A stretch of 25,767 bases of DNA, taken from positions 1 to 25,767 of IMG/VR virus record IMGVR_UViG_3300020197_000146; one strand, 5' to 3'. Shown here piece by piece: positions 16,923-24,742 of this stretch. Each line of letters opens with the position of its first letter. Within the stretch, counting starts at the first letter, position 1. The notes below the pieces were generated by a model, which worked only from the letters and a program-made list of their open reading frames with translations, was not told the DNA's origin and did not search any database. Origin of the DNA: a virus. The translations under genes and the position numbers were made by a program.

Positions 16923-19900
16923 TTAGAAGTTAAAGGGATATGTTGCCCATTTTCCATCTTTGGGAAGAGTTCTGCCCAGATTTCCCGATTCTATCATTGA
17001 CGTTGCACTAGAAATATCTTTATTTTCTGATGCAATAACTTGGACACCACCTGGTTTTCCAGCACCAGCAAAAGACTGCGCTACAATATTTTTAGTTTGA
17101 ACATCACTAAGTTGTTGCCCACTACTACTCATGCCAAGATTTGCCATCAAGTATTTTAATTGAGCCTCACTTGCTCCAGAACCCATGAATCCAGAAGATG
17201 CAGCGCCCCCCGATGAAGAAGTATCTCCCCCAGCTGCGGCACCAGTAGAGCCCGCAGCCTCACTACCAGCACCAGTATCTCCAACATCGCCGCCAGGACC
17301 ACTAGCAAATCCTAGGTGTAAATGAGTTGGGTGTCCGCCGATGGCACCACCTTTACTTCCCTCACCAGCAAACCAAGATCCCCATGGATCATGAATAATT
17401 TGAGTTAGTTTTAATTCATTTCTCTTTTGATATAAAGCTTCTGCCAGCTGTTTAGTTCTTCCCAACCAATCACCAGATCTCCAGTCAGTAACATCTAATG
17501 CAAGTTTTTTGTAATGCAAACTTCCATTACTATGTCCCCCTACTCTTTGATTTCCAGAAGGATCAAAGGATCTACCAGCAAAGTTTGGGTGTTCTTTTAC
17601 AGTGAACCCCTTTGATATAAGTTGTTTGCCAACATTAATTACAGCCGGGAGACCTCCAGTACTTGGGTTTTGACCACTTCCTTTAGTCACTGTTGGTTCG
17701 GCGGCAGTATTATGAACTGGTCCACCTGATGCATATGGTAATGCATATCCACCAGATTTAGCCTCACGTATTCTTCTACCAATCAATCCACCATTACTTC
17801 TGGTAGCAGGAGTGTCATATGGGATTATGAATGCACTGTTCAGTGATCCACCATTAGCTTTTCTAAATCCAACCCACTCAGTTCCATGTCCAATAAAGGC
17901 AGTTGACATTCCACCATCTAGAGAAACTGGATATCCAGACTGTGGTCCAGAAATCCAACCACCTTTAGCTTTAGTTGGTGGTGAAGATTCAAAAGGTATA
18001 GTTGGTCCAAATCTATTGTCTGTAGGTTTTTCCCAAGCATCTGAAGTTGCTCCTGTTTTACTTCTACCTTGCCCATCGGTGCCTTTAGACTTTAAGGTAG
18101 CCCCCATCTCATAGCTAAAATATCCAACTGGAGTTTGATCCATTCCAGGTAAAATTTTTACTTGTCCAGTCTTTAAATCTCTTACTAAAGGTCCGCCAAG
18201 ACCAGTTAACATTTGTTTATCACCAGAAGATGTAATATCTGTTAATGGATCTCCTGGTTTTTGCCACATGAATACATCCCCAGATGAATTATACCAATAC
18301 TTTCGGTTTCCGCCATCTACTGGCATCAATCCTGTTCCTGGTGAATATTCTTTTGTATTTCCTCCACCTCTAGTATTACCAACTATTCTTTCTGTTCCTT
18401 TTACTCCCTTAAGAGTTCCATCTTCTCTCATCCCATCAACAGATTTTATACTCTCGATTGCAGTGTTTGTAGACCCGCCGGTTGCACCTCCACCTTGAGC
18501 TCCAGATTTAGCAGGTGGATCTGCTGGCGGAGAGTCCCCGGCGGGGCCCCCTGCAGCAGGTTTCTTTTCCTCTTTCTTTTTCTTTTTTTCTTTCTCTTTT
18601 TCTTTCCTTTTCTCTGGACTTTTGCCTAATACCATACTTGCAAGAGAAGGTGGTAAGTCAAATTTAGAAATTATATTTTGAAGAATTGGTTTAATAAATG
18701 GTCCAATTCCAGGAATTTTTCCAACAGTATTCATTATCAAAGCAATCATTGCGGCACCCACTAACTTAAATGGCATGGTTAGTAAGTTCATAAACATTTT
18801 TATGGTTTTTCCAATGTAATTACCTACACCAGAAATTTTAGATAGACCGTCTAAAGGTTCTACCTTAACTCCATCTTTACTAACAACTCCACCTTCTTTT
18901 AGTTGTGGAGTTTCATCACCACTCTTATCCCCGCCGCCGAACATATTTTTAATAGCACCTATCGGATTTAATACAGCGCCAGCAACACCTTTAATAAAGT
19001 TTGTAGTTTTTTGCAGTGGATTTTCTTGTTTTTGTGGTTGAGGAGCATCTGTACTAGAATTTTCTGTAACCGTTTCTTTTTTTTCTTCTCCTATACCAAA
19101 GAAACCTTTGATGGCATTGCCAATTAAATCAGCTGCACCACTCACCAATCCAAACGTTAGAAAATCTATAACAGATTTAATGACATTGGTTGCCATATCT
19201 GCAATTGATTTTGGTATATCAAACAAATCTTTTATAAACCCAAGAGGATTTGTCAACCACTTGAGTGAAAATATATTAACTATTGCTTCTATTAATTCGC
19301 CAAATACTTTAAAACCTCCCGTCACAAGTTCTTTAACAATATTAAATATTGGACCAAGAAGAAATTTGCCAAGGAATCCTAACAGTTTTCCAACATTCAT
19401 AAAAAACTGTATTGTATTCTGTATGGCTTTACTATTTTCTGGTTTTGAAATCCATTCTAAAATTTTATACTTAATAAAAGCAGAAACTAAATTTGTAATA
19501 AAATCAAAGATACCCGTAAATGCTTTTTTACCGCCTTCTATAATTGGATTTTTATCAGACTTTTCTTTGGAGGTTTCTTGCCCAGATTGTTCTGAGGATC
19601 TTGCATCTTTCTCAGAACTTCTAGCAAAATTTAAAATTTGATCTTCAAGTTTTTTTCTATTTTCTTCTTCTATTTCTATTAATTTTTTAAATGCACCAAT
19701 CAATACATCAAACTTACTAAGTATATCGGAACCGCCAGACTTTACTATTGCAGATGACTTTCTAGATACAAGTGCTCCGCCGCCAGTTGGCACTATAGCT
19801 CCTCCCCCTCCGCCGGCAGTTGACCCCTTTACAGCAGATGCAAACCCTTCTACGACACTGACATTAACTGGTTGTACTGTCTGATCTTCTTTATTTCTAC

Positions 19901-20063
19901 CACCAAAGGCTGTTCCAGCGACCCCTCGGATTCCTCTTCCAATAGTAGAACCAATTCCATCACGTACTGCAGCGCCAGTGACACCACGAACTGCAGCGCC
20001 AGCGAGACCACGAGCTCCGGCGCCCAGCGCAGCTCTACCAAATAAAGCACCAATTCCTAGCAT
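16923..20063 (-). CDS. Tape-measure-like tail protein with C-terminal M15-type peptidase-like domain (1046 aa)
   Basis: The start codon follows the gp51-like frame by one base. The N-terminus is Gly/Ala/Arg-rich (residues 1-60). A coiled coil spans ~115-170, followed by repeated hydrophobic helices (~180-320, ~420-470) and a Lys/Glu tract and low-complexity Pro/Gly linker (~485-540). A domain of unknown type lies at ~540-690. Residues ~820-920 match the VanY/M15 peptidase pattern SxHxxGxAxD as S848-L-H850-Y-K-K-L-A-L-D857 (Lys at the usual Gly), with HPTHLHLGF ending in His914/His916 as candidate zinc ligands. A GFMGSGAS...QLKYLMANLGM motif sits at 958-978. Three segments are shared in order with the downstream gene. 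Its position right after a gp26/frameshift pair is the classic tape-measure position. Function inferred. Confidence 0.72.
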   Translation of the reverse strand: MLGIGALFGRAALGAGARGLAGAAVRGVTGAAVRDGIGSTIGRGIRGVAGTAFGGRNKEDQTVQPVNVSVVEGFASAVKGSTAGGGGGAIVPTGGGALVSRKSSAIVKSGGSDILSKFDVLIGAFKKLIEIEEENRKKLEDQILNFARSSEKDARSSEQSGQETSKEKSDKNPIIEGGKKAFTGIFDFITNLVSAFIKYKILEWISKPENSKAIQNTIQFFMNVGKLLGFLGKFLLGPIFNIVKELVTGGFKVFGELIEAIVNIFSLKWLTNPLGFIKDLFDIPKSIADMATNVIKSVIDFLTFGLVSGAADLIGNAIKGFFGIGEEKKETVTENSSTDAPQPQKQENPLQKTTNFIKGVAGAVLNPIGAIKNMFGGGDKSGDETPQLKEGGVVSKDGVKVEPLDGLSKISGVGNYIGKTIKMFMNLLTMPFKLVGAAMIALIMNTVGKIPGIGPFIKPILQNIISKFDLPPSLASMVLGKSPEKRKEKEKEKKKKKEEKKPAAGGPAGDSPPADPPAKSGAQGGGATGGSTNTAIESIKSVDGMREDGTLKGVKGTERIVGNTRGGGNTKEYSPGTGLMPVDGGNRKYWYNSSGDVFMWQKPGDPLTDITSSGDKQMLTGLGGPLVRDLKTGQVKILPGMDQTPVGYFSYEMGATLKSKGTDGQGRSKTGATSDAWEKPTDNRFGPTIPFESSPPTKAKGGWISGPQSGYPVSLDGGMSTAFIGHGTEWVGFRKANGGSLNSAFIIPYDTPATRSNGGLIGRRIREAKSGGYALPYASGGPVHNTAAEPTVTKGSGQNPSTGGLPAVINVGKQLISKGFTVKEHPNFAGRSFDPSGNQRVGGHSNGSLHYKKLALDVTDWRSGDWLGRTKQLAEALYQKRNELKLTQIIHDPWGSWFAGEGSKGGAIGGHPTHLHLGFASGPGGDVGDTGAGSEAAGSTGAAAGGDTSSSGGAASSGFMGSGASEAQLKYLMANLGMSSSGQQLSDVQTKNIVAQSFAGAGKPGGVQVIASENKDISSATSMIESGNLGRTLPKDGKWATYPFNF

Positions 20064-20064
20064 T

Positions 20065-20253
20065 TTAACCGCTCATCCTTTGTTTTTGTCTGTCGTTTTC
20101 TTCTTTAATGTAGTCAATTAACATTTGAATATAAACTTCTCTTTCCCAAGGAATCATATTATCAAGTTCGGTTAGACTATATTTATGATGTTGCATGAGA
20201 GTAAAGTTAACTGCATAAAAATTTTCTATATTCTCATGAGATAGTGCTATGCG
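20065..20253 (-). CDS. gp51-like -1 frame ORF, probably translated as a gp26 fusion
   Basis: This frame is open from 20271 to the TAA at 20065-20067 but has no ATG until its 20th codon after the slip, and that ATG has no Shine-Dalgarno. It overlaps the end of gp26 at a T_TTT_TTC heptamer (20253-20259). A -1 slip there adds 62 residues (RIALSHENIENFYAVN..., with YSLTELDNMIPWERE) to 236 residues of gp26, giving 298. Content is clearly protein-like: an amphipathic helix with conserved-looking Trp and a charged C-terminus (KEENDRQKQRMSG). In T4, gene 51 follows gene 26 and acts in hub assembly. An alternative is a separate 43-residue protein from the internal ATG. Confidence 0.68.
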   Translation of the reverse strand, partial: RIALSHENIENFYAVNFTLMQHHKYSLTELDNMIPWEREVYIQMLIDYIKEENDRQKQRMSG

Positions 20254-20960
20254 AAAAAAGATGCGAGTCCCTCAATTACAATCTCACTCTCAACTCCAGT
20301 ATTGGGATTTTTAATAGTAACTTTATGAGTAAGTTTTGGCATAGTTTCAAAGAATTTTTGCACACTAATAAATTGTTGCGAGCTCATGCCCTCAAGAAAT
20401 TCCTTAACTTCTTTTTTAGAAAAATTACTTGTCTCATATACATCTTCACCTTCTACAATTTGAGAGATACATGATCCAGCAATATCAAACACATCATCAA
20501 CATCTGGGTTAGATGAAATATTGTTCTTAACAAATAGATCCATACTTGGATATTTCATCACAATAGAAATACCAGATCCCATATCAATAATGTTCTCATG
20601 ACCTTCTTGTTTATTTACTTTGATATCATCAATATCTATTTTTATTGGAACTGTAGTTTCGCCATCATCTGGACACGTTGCTGTAAGTTCAATTTGTTCT
20701 CCAACAGACTTGCCACGAATATTAAGAAATATATATTCAATGTCAAATAATGCTAATTCATCAACTTTAATTTTTGTAGTTTGAATACAATTTTTTAGAA
20801 TTGTTTTAACTGCTTCGGTCATTTGTTTTTCATCCTCAGATTCCATAGCAAGAAGAAGAATTTTTTCTTCTTTAACTAGAAACGGACGATACTTAATTTT
20901 TTGTCCAGTAGATGGAAGTTCCAACTCATATGTTGGCGTAACAAGTTTTGGTAAAGGCAT
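20247..20960 (-). CDS. 26: gp26-like baseplate hub assembly protein (237 aa)
   Basis: ATG at 20960 (MPLPKLVTPTYELELPSTGQ) with AAGGAG upstream. The sequence has the T4 gp26 family pattern: a short beta N-terminus with GQKIKYRPFLVKEEKILLLAMES, then a helix, FDIEYIFLNIRGKSVGE, a four-strand zinc-ribbon-like insert without its cysteines (LTATCPDDGETTVPIKIDID), and a helical C-terminus (KKEVKEFLEGMSSQQF). T4 gp26 has 208 residues and acts in hub assembly. The last codons TCT TTT TTC GCA TAG contain a -1 slippery heptamer, so two products are expected. An AATAAATA box lies 37 bases upstream. Confidence 0.82.
   Translation of the reverse strand: MPLPKLVTPTYELELPSTGQKIKYRPFLVKEEKILLLAMESEDEKQMTEAVKTILKNCIQTTKIKVDELALFDIEYIFLNIRGKSVGEQIELTATCPDDGETTVPIKIDIDDIKVNKQEGHENIIDMGSGISIVMKYPSMDLFVKNNISSNPDVDDVFDIAGSCISQIVEGEDVYETSNFSKKEVKEFLEGMSSQQFISVQKFFETMPKLTHKVTIKNPNTGVESEIVIEGLASFFA
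20253..20259 (-). promoter_or_regulatory. Putative -1 programmed frameshift site T_TTT_TTC
   Basis: Minus strand, in gp26 frame: TCT TTT TTC GCA TAG. The heptamer fits X_XXY_YYZ, and both codons can re-pair as TTT TTT after a -1 shift. The shift occurs two codons before the gp26 stop and enters a 62-codon open frame that otherwise lacks a usable start. No strong downstream hairpin is obvious; only a short TCTCATGAGA palindrome follows. Confidence 0.68.
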
Positions 20961-20996
20961 AACAACTCCTTATAATATAGAATAATTATCTGTGAT

Positions 20997-21004
20997 TATT
21001 TATT
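20997..21004 (-). promoter_or_regulatory. Possible late promoter box AATAAATA before gp26
   Basis: AATAAATA on the minus strand, 37 bases before the gp26 ATG, in a 42-base gap following the upstream three-gene cluster. It is one base off the late consensus and would start the long tail operon. Confidence 0.4.
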
Positions 21005-21839
21005 AATGATTTACAGCATCTCGAACACCGTTAAAGACACTATTGAATCCAGTCAAAGCACTTGTGGTAAAAGATTCATATTCGAATGAAACTGATAATT
21101 TATTCAGAGAAGATGCACCAGAATTCAGCGGGACTGAAGCTATATTTGAAGGAAAAGCTTTAAATAATCTAGTTGAATGGACTGGCACTGCTTTATAAAA
21201 GTTAGAAAATTCATCTTGTGGATCATCGACTCCATCTATAGCAGGATCCTTTAAAATATCTGGTATAATATCTTTTTTTCTAAATGCATTTACTTTTTTT
21301 GTATAATTTTTACGGCTGCTTGGTGGTTTTTCATATTTAATAATTATAATATCAATTGCATAATCATCTCTATATCGTGTTCTCATTCTATGAGAAAGTG
21401 AATTTCCATTTCCCACAGGAGGCCCACTGTTAATTGCATATCCATGCATGTAAGCAGTCCAAATATCAAATAGCTTTTTGATTGTGGAATCTGCATCCAT
21501 TATAAATGAAAAATTAGTTTCACTTAAAACAGAACCATACACATATTTTAACTGAGGTGTATTATTAATTCTATACTCACCAGTTGACATTTGAATACCA
21601 GGAATTGTACATTCATCTGTGTACAATCTCATCATCCGTAAAACATTAACATCAGTAGTTGAGTAAGATGTTATTAAAGCTCGATATAAAGATGAGAGAG
21701 GATTTATTTCAAATATAACATCATAAAAGTTATTTAGACTAAACCCATGTTTTTGTACTGCAGATTTAAAATCTGCAAAATTTGTCATTTCCAGATTTTC
21801 AGGATTAAATGTTATCTTTAATAGTTCTTCTATTGTCAT
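21003..21839 (-). CDS. Tail-tube-fold baseplate protein, gp54-like candidate (278 aa)
   Basis: The start overlaps the previous stop by 4 bases (ATGA). The sequence has features of tail-tube-fold proteins: an N-terminal hydrophobic strand pair (NNFYDVIFEINPLSS), CTIPGIQMSTGEYRINNTPQLKYVYGS, then FSFIMDADSTIKKLFDIWTAYMHG (a gp19/gp48/gp54-type central helix), YAIDIIIIKYE, and a C-terminal strand set (NKLSVSFEYESF). T4 gp54 has 320 residues and starts tube polymerisation. With gp48 150 bases away from the cluster, a tube-initiator role is reasonable but inferred. It could instead be another tube-like baseplate protein. Confidence 0.55.
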   Translation of the reverse strand: MTIEELLKITFNPENLEMTNFADFKSAVQKHGFSLNNFYDVIFEINPLSSLYRALITSYSTTDVNVLRMMRLYTDECTIPGIQMSTGEYRINNTPQLKYVYGSVLSETNFSFIMDADSTIKKLFDIWTAYMHGYAINSGPPVGNGNSLSHRMRTRYRDDYAIDIIIIKYEKPPSSRKNYTKKVNAFRKKDIIPDILKDPAIDGVDDPQDEFSNFYKAVPVHSTRLFKAFPSNIASVPLNSGASSLNKLSVSFEYESFTTSALTGFNSVFNGVRDAVNH

Positions 21840-22387
21840 TGATTAGTTTCTCCCCAAACTGCTGATTTACTATATTGTTGGTACATACCCTTTCTCCTAG
21901 AAACAAAATTCTCAGTCGGAAGAAATATAGCTGCTTTATAATCTGATCTATTTATTTTAAACAATGGTGTTTCTAATCCTGCAAGAACATAATAATGGTA
22001 ACATTGTTTTGGAAATTTTGCTCGTCCATTTTCCAGTCCAAGAACTACATTCATTCTTGATCTGTGATTTAGATAGTGTAAATTAGCACCATAAAATTTT
22101 TTACCACCGTCTAAAACATAAACTAGCGGAAATTCATCATAATATTTTAATTTAGATGCATAGGTTGCCTTATATTCAAACATATACAATTCGCCGCCAG
22201 ATGGAACCATCGTATCCTCTAGTGATCCCATAGTTTTATATACATCATGAGTAGTTGCAAGAGCCCGCACGGTATCTCTATACCAAGAATATGATCTTGG
22301 TTCTGTGCCTGCTAATTGACTGATCTCTTGAAAGATAGTTAGGTTACTATTCTTGGTAATTGAATCTCCACCGCGCAGTTGATTCAT
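21836..22387 (-). CDS. Conserved phage protein, DNA end protector (gp2-like) candidate (183 aa)
   Basis: The ATG overlaps the gp4 stop by 4 bases. Residues 82-111 carry YYDEFPLVYVLDGG...GANLHYLNHRSR, a signature (YDxFPLV...GxNLHYL) I associate with a phage family often labelled DNA end protector or head/tail completion. The preceding part has GELYMFEYKAT. T4 gp2 has 274 residues and lies next to gene 4 in T4, so the context fits, but this protein is shorter. No nuclease or membrane motif is visible. If correct it would protect packaged DNA ends from RecBCD. The name is tentative. Confidence 0.5.
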   Translation of the reverse strand: MNQLRGGDSITKNSNLTIFQEISQLAGTEPRSYSWYRDTVRALATTHDVYKTMGSLEDTMVPSGGELYMFEYKATYASKLKYYDEFPLVYVLDGGKKFYGANLHYLNHRSRMNVVLGLENGRAKFPKQCYHYYVLAGLETPLFKINRSDYKAAIFLPTENFVSRRKGMYQQYSKSAVWGETNQ

Positions 22388-22821
22388 ACCTTTAGTTCGT
22401 CCTCTGTAATTATTCTAAATTGCATTCTATTATCGTCACAAAACTCTCTAGCTGCTTCCCACTTAGCTTGATTTTTTACATACTCAGTCACTTCATAAAT
22501 GTATGATTTAGTCATCCTTTGTTGTTTCTTTGGTTCTCTTGTTTGTTTTTTTGGTTTTACTTCAACTAAATATTTTTGTATATTGTCATTTATATCTTTA
22601 ACTTTAATATAAAAGTCAACAAAATATCTATGAACTTTACCATCCAACGGAGATCTATATGGAATAGCAATTTCCTCAGATCCCCACTCCAAAATATTTT
22701 GATTTAAATCACAATATTTCATAAATTTTAATTCCCAAGAAGATCTATAAATAATATTACGGTAATCTCCACGATACTTGGATGCATTTAGAGGAATAAA
22801 TTTTCCTTGCAAAGTATTCAT
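22384..22821 (-). CDS. 4: gp4 head completion protein (PD-(D/E)XK nuclease fold, 145 aa)
   Basis: Length and pattern fit T4 gp4 (150 aa; also called gp50/gp65). Residues 25-37 YRSSWELKFMKYC are the family hallmark, with Glu30. Asp69 lies in HRYFVDFYIKV, and Glu87-Val-Lys89 in YLVEVKPKK. Together these form a TnsA-like nuclease triad. The protein acts in head completion and DNA end maturation after packaging. It is the first gene of an overlapping three-gene cluster and is divergent from gp48 across 31 bases. A CATAAATA box at 22848-22855 on the minus strand could be its late promoter. Confidence 0.87.
   Translation of the reverse strand: MNTLQGKFIPLNASKYRGDYRNIIYRSSWELKFMKYCDLNQNILEWGSEEIAIPYRSPLDGKVHRYFVDFYIKVKDINDNIQKYLVEVKPKKQTREPKKQQRMTKSYIYEVTEYVKNQAKWEAAREFCDDNRMQFRIITEDELKV
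22746..22753 (+). promoter_or_regulatory. Plus-strand late promoter TATAAATA inside gp4
   Basis: Exact TATAAATA (preceded by C) on the plus strand, ~100 bases before the gp48 ATG. It is the only perfect box found on the plus strand, upstream of the only plus-strand genes. Start would be near 22759. Confidence 0.5.
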
Positions 22822-22852
22822 TTATATTTTTTAAACACTCTAGGAAATATTT

Positions 22853-23773
22853 ATGCCTACGGCTTCAAAAAGTTATTCAACATCAAGTGGCGCAACAAAT
22901 ATATCCGAAAGATCCCCTAGTGGATTACACTGGCCAAATAACCTAGTAGATGCCTTTGATTATTTACATATAGAAATCAAAGAATTTGTTAAATCAAGTG
23001 ATGTTTTATATACTCCTGGCGGCGGCTTAGGAACGGCCGCACCATATAACTTTACTGATATTCAATCAAGAGGAAAATCAAACACAATTGCACATGTACT
23101 ACTACCAGTGCCAGATAACTTACAATATACAGATCAACCAACATGGAACGAAGACGACGTTGGAGTTATTGGCAAAATGCTTCCAGCAATGGCAAAGGGA
23201 TTGTTAGACGGAGATGCTGGAGGGGCCAGCAGTGCAGTACAGCAGGCTGCTGGTGCCGGTCAGATTAGCGCAATCGTTGCTGCATTGGGTGATAAAGCAA
23301 ATGTTGTTACTCAAAATCTAGCAGGAAAAATTGCTAATCCATATAAAGAACAAGTATTTAAGGGAATTGGCATGAGACAATTTGACCTCTCATGGAAACT
23401 TGTACCAAGAAGTAAATCAGAACAAGATACAATTAAAAAGATAATTAAAACAATTAGACAATATGCTCTCCCTAATTTATCGGGCGGCGAGGGCGGTTCT
23501 GGTATAGATGCCATAGACACTGCAAGTGATAGGTGGTTAACTGTACCAAAAACATTTACACTTAGGTTTAAATTTAAAGGAACTGATATTACTTCTCTGC
23601 CAAAAATAAAACCATGTGTATGTAAAAACGTTCAGGTCTCATATACACCAGATAATGTATGGGCTACTCATCTAGATAAAGAAAATAGACCGGCACCAGT
23701 TGCTTATAACTTAACATTAAGTTTTGGAGAAACTGAAATTATTACTGGTACAGATGTAGAGAAGGGGTTCTAA
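22853..23773 (+). CDS. 48: gp48 baseplate tail-tube cap protein (306 aa)
   Basis: ATG at 22853 with AGGA 7 bases upstream. The middle section is diagnostic of gp48: NPYKEQVFKGIGMRQFDLSWKLVPRSKSEQDTI. It is followed by the tube-fold C-terminal strands (DRWLTVPKTFTLRFKF, CVCKNVQVSYTPDN, APVAYNLTLSFGETEII). An Ala/Gly-rich insert lies at ~120-150. T4 gp48 has 364 residues. The protein sits on the hub and starts the tail tube. It is followed by gp53 with a 1-base gap, and this pair is on the opposite strand from the other tail genes in the window. Confidence 0.87.
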   Translation: MPTASKSYSTSSGATNISERSPSGLHWPNNLVDAFDYLHIEIKEFVKSSDVLYTPGGGLGTAAPYNFTDIQSRGKSNTIAHVLLPVPDNLQYTDQPTWNEDDVGVIGKMLPAMAKGLLDGDAGGASSAVQQAAGAGQISAIVAALGDKANVVTQNLAGKIANPYKEQVFKGIGMRQFDLSWKLVPRSKSEQDTIKKIIKTIRQYALPNLSGGEGGSGIDAIDTASDRWLTVPKTFTLRFKFKGTDITSLPKIKPCVCKNVQVSYTPDNVWATHLDKENRPAPVAYNLTLSFGETEIITGTDVEKGF

Positions 23774-23774
23774 A

Positions 23775-24710
23775 ATGTACTTTGATTCCATTCCAAATTT
23801 TCTTTACCCAGACTTTAAAGTTGCCGGAAAGTATAAACTGTCTAAAAATATTTTTAGAAGAGTAAGAGCTAGAGACAGTTTTAATGCAATATATGCATCA
23901 TCTATCCCATACACAATTCAACCTGGAGAGACTGCAGATAGTATTGCGTATGATCAATATGGAGATTCGGAATGGTTCTGGACGATATTAATTCTTAATA
24001 ACATCACTGATTTAAATCAAATGTGGCCGATGGCACAAGATGAATTAGACAGATATATTCAATTAAAATATGGAGATTACGAAAATAAACCAAGACATTG
24101 GGAGACCACAGAAATTAAAAATTCATCTGGAGATACTGTCATTGAACCAGGCGTGATTGTAGAAATGTTTCAAGATACCCCCGAACAAAATCTTACTAAC
24201 TATAAACCAAAAATTCTTAAAGATAATCTTAGATATGTTTCTAAATTTTCTGCAAGAGGATCAAACACAATTGAATTAGGAAGTGCAGAAAATCTTTTGG
24301 TGGGGGATTTATTAAATCTACAATTTGATACAAAAATTATAAACATTGAGGTTATTAATAACAAACCCATAATAACTATTTCTAGAAATCTAGAATATGA
24401 TATATTTCCAAATTATGCTATTAAATTTACACGATATGAAAATTGGTCCATGAAATACATTTATAATATAGAAAAAAATAATAACAATAAAATAATTTCA
24501 ATGGTAGAAAAATTAGCAACTGCTGACAAACTTCGAGAAGTAACTAATAGAGACTATGAATATGAATTAAATGAATTAAAAAGAGAAATTAAACTACCAA
24601 AGTCAAAATATCTTAGTACATTAGAAAAAGAATTGATCACTCTTCTTGCATATGATACGCCATATAAAATTACTCAAGAGGGATATAGAATTTCCGAAAC
24701 ATCGTCATAA
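23775..24710 (+). CDS. 53: gp53 baseplate wedge protein (311 aa)
   Basis: Residues 1-45 (MYFDSIPNFLYPDF, KNIFRRVRARDSF) and the LysM-like segment at ~46-95 (YTIQPGETADSIAYDQYGDS, then EWFWTILILNNI) match gp53 of T4-like phages, where gp53 locks wedges around the hub. T4 gp53 has 196 residues; here a C-terminal extension (~110-311) carries a beta domain (SKFSARGSNTIELGSAENLL) and a charged helix (LNELKREIKLPKSKY). It starts 1 base after the gp48 stop and ends at a hairpin shared with gp32. Confidence 0.85.
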   Translation: MYFDSIPNFLYPDFKVAGKYKLSKNIFRRVRARDSFNAIYASSIPYTIQPGETADSIAYDQYGDSEWFWTILILNNITDLNQMWPMAQDELDRYIQLKYGDYENKPRHWETTEIKNSSGDTVIEPGVIVEMFQDTPEQNLTNYKPKILKDNLRYVSKFSARGSNTIELGSAENLLVGDLLNLQFDTKIINIEVINNKPIITISRNLEYDIFPNYAIKFTRYENWSMKYIYNIEKNNNNKIISMVEKLATADKLREVTNRDYEYELNELKREIKLPKSKYLSTLEKELITLLAYDTPYKITQEGYRISETSS

Positions 24711-24712
24711 AA

Positions 24713-24736
24713 AAAGGGGGTCCTAAGACCCCCTTT
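24713..24736 (-). terminator. Strong hairpin between convergent gp53 and gp32
   Basis: AAAGGGGGTC / GACCCCCTTT, a perfect 10-base-pair stem with loop CTAA. In the minus direction it is followed by T residues (CCCTTTTTTT), making a clear intrinsic terminator for gp32. In the plus direction only a TTT run follows, so it may weakly end gp48-gp53 transcripts too. Confidence 0.88.
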
Positions 24737-24742
24737 AACGTA

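Noticed and set aside
19108-19641. Plus-strand 177-codon open frame
   Set aside because: Antisense to the coiled-coil and helical part of the tape-measure-like gene; no start signal and no recognisable domain.
20065-20196. Independent 43-residue gp51-like gene from an internal ATG
   Set aside because: No Shine-Dalgarno precedes the ATG and 19 further in-frame, protein-like codons lie upstream, so the frameshift explanation fits better; it is not excluded.
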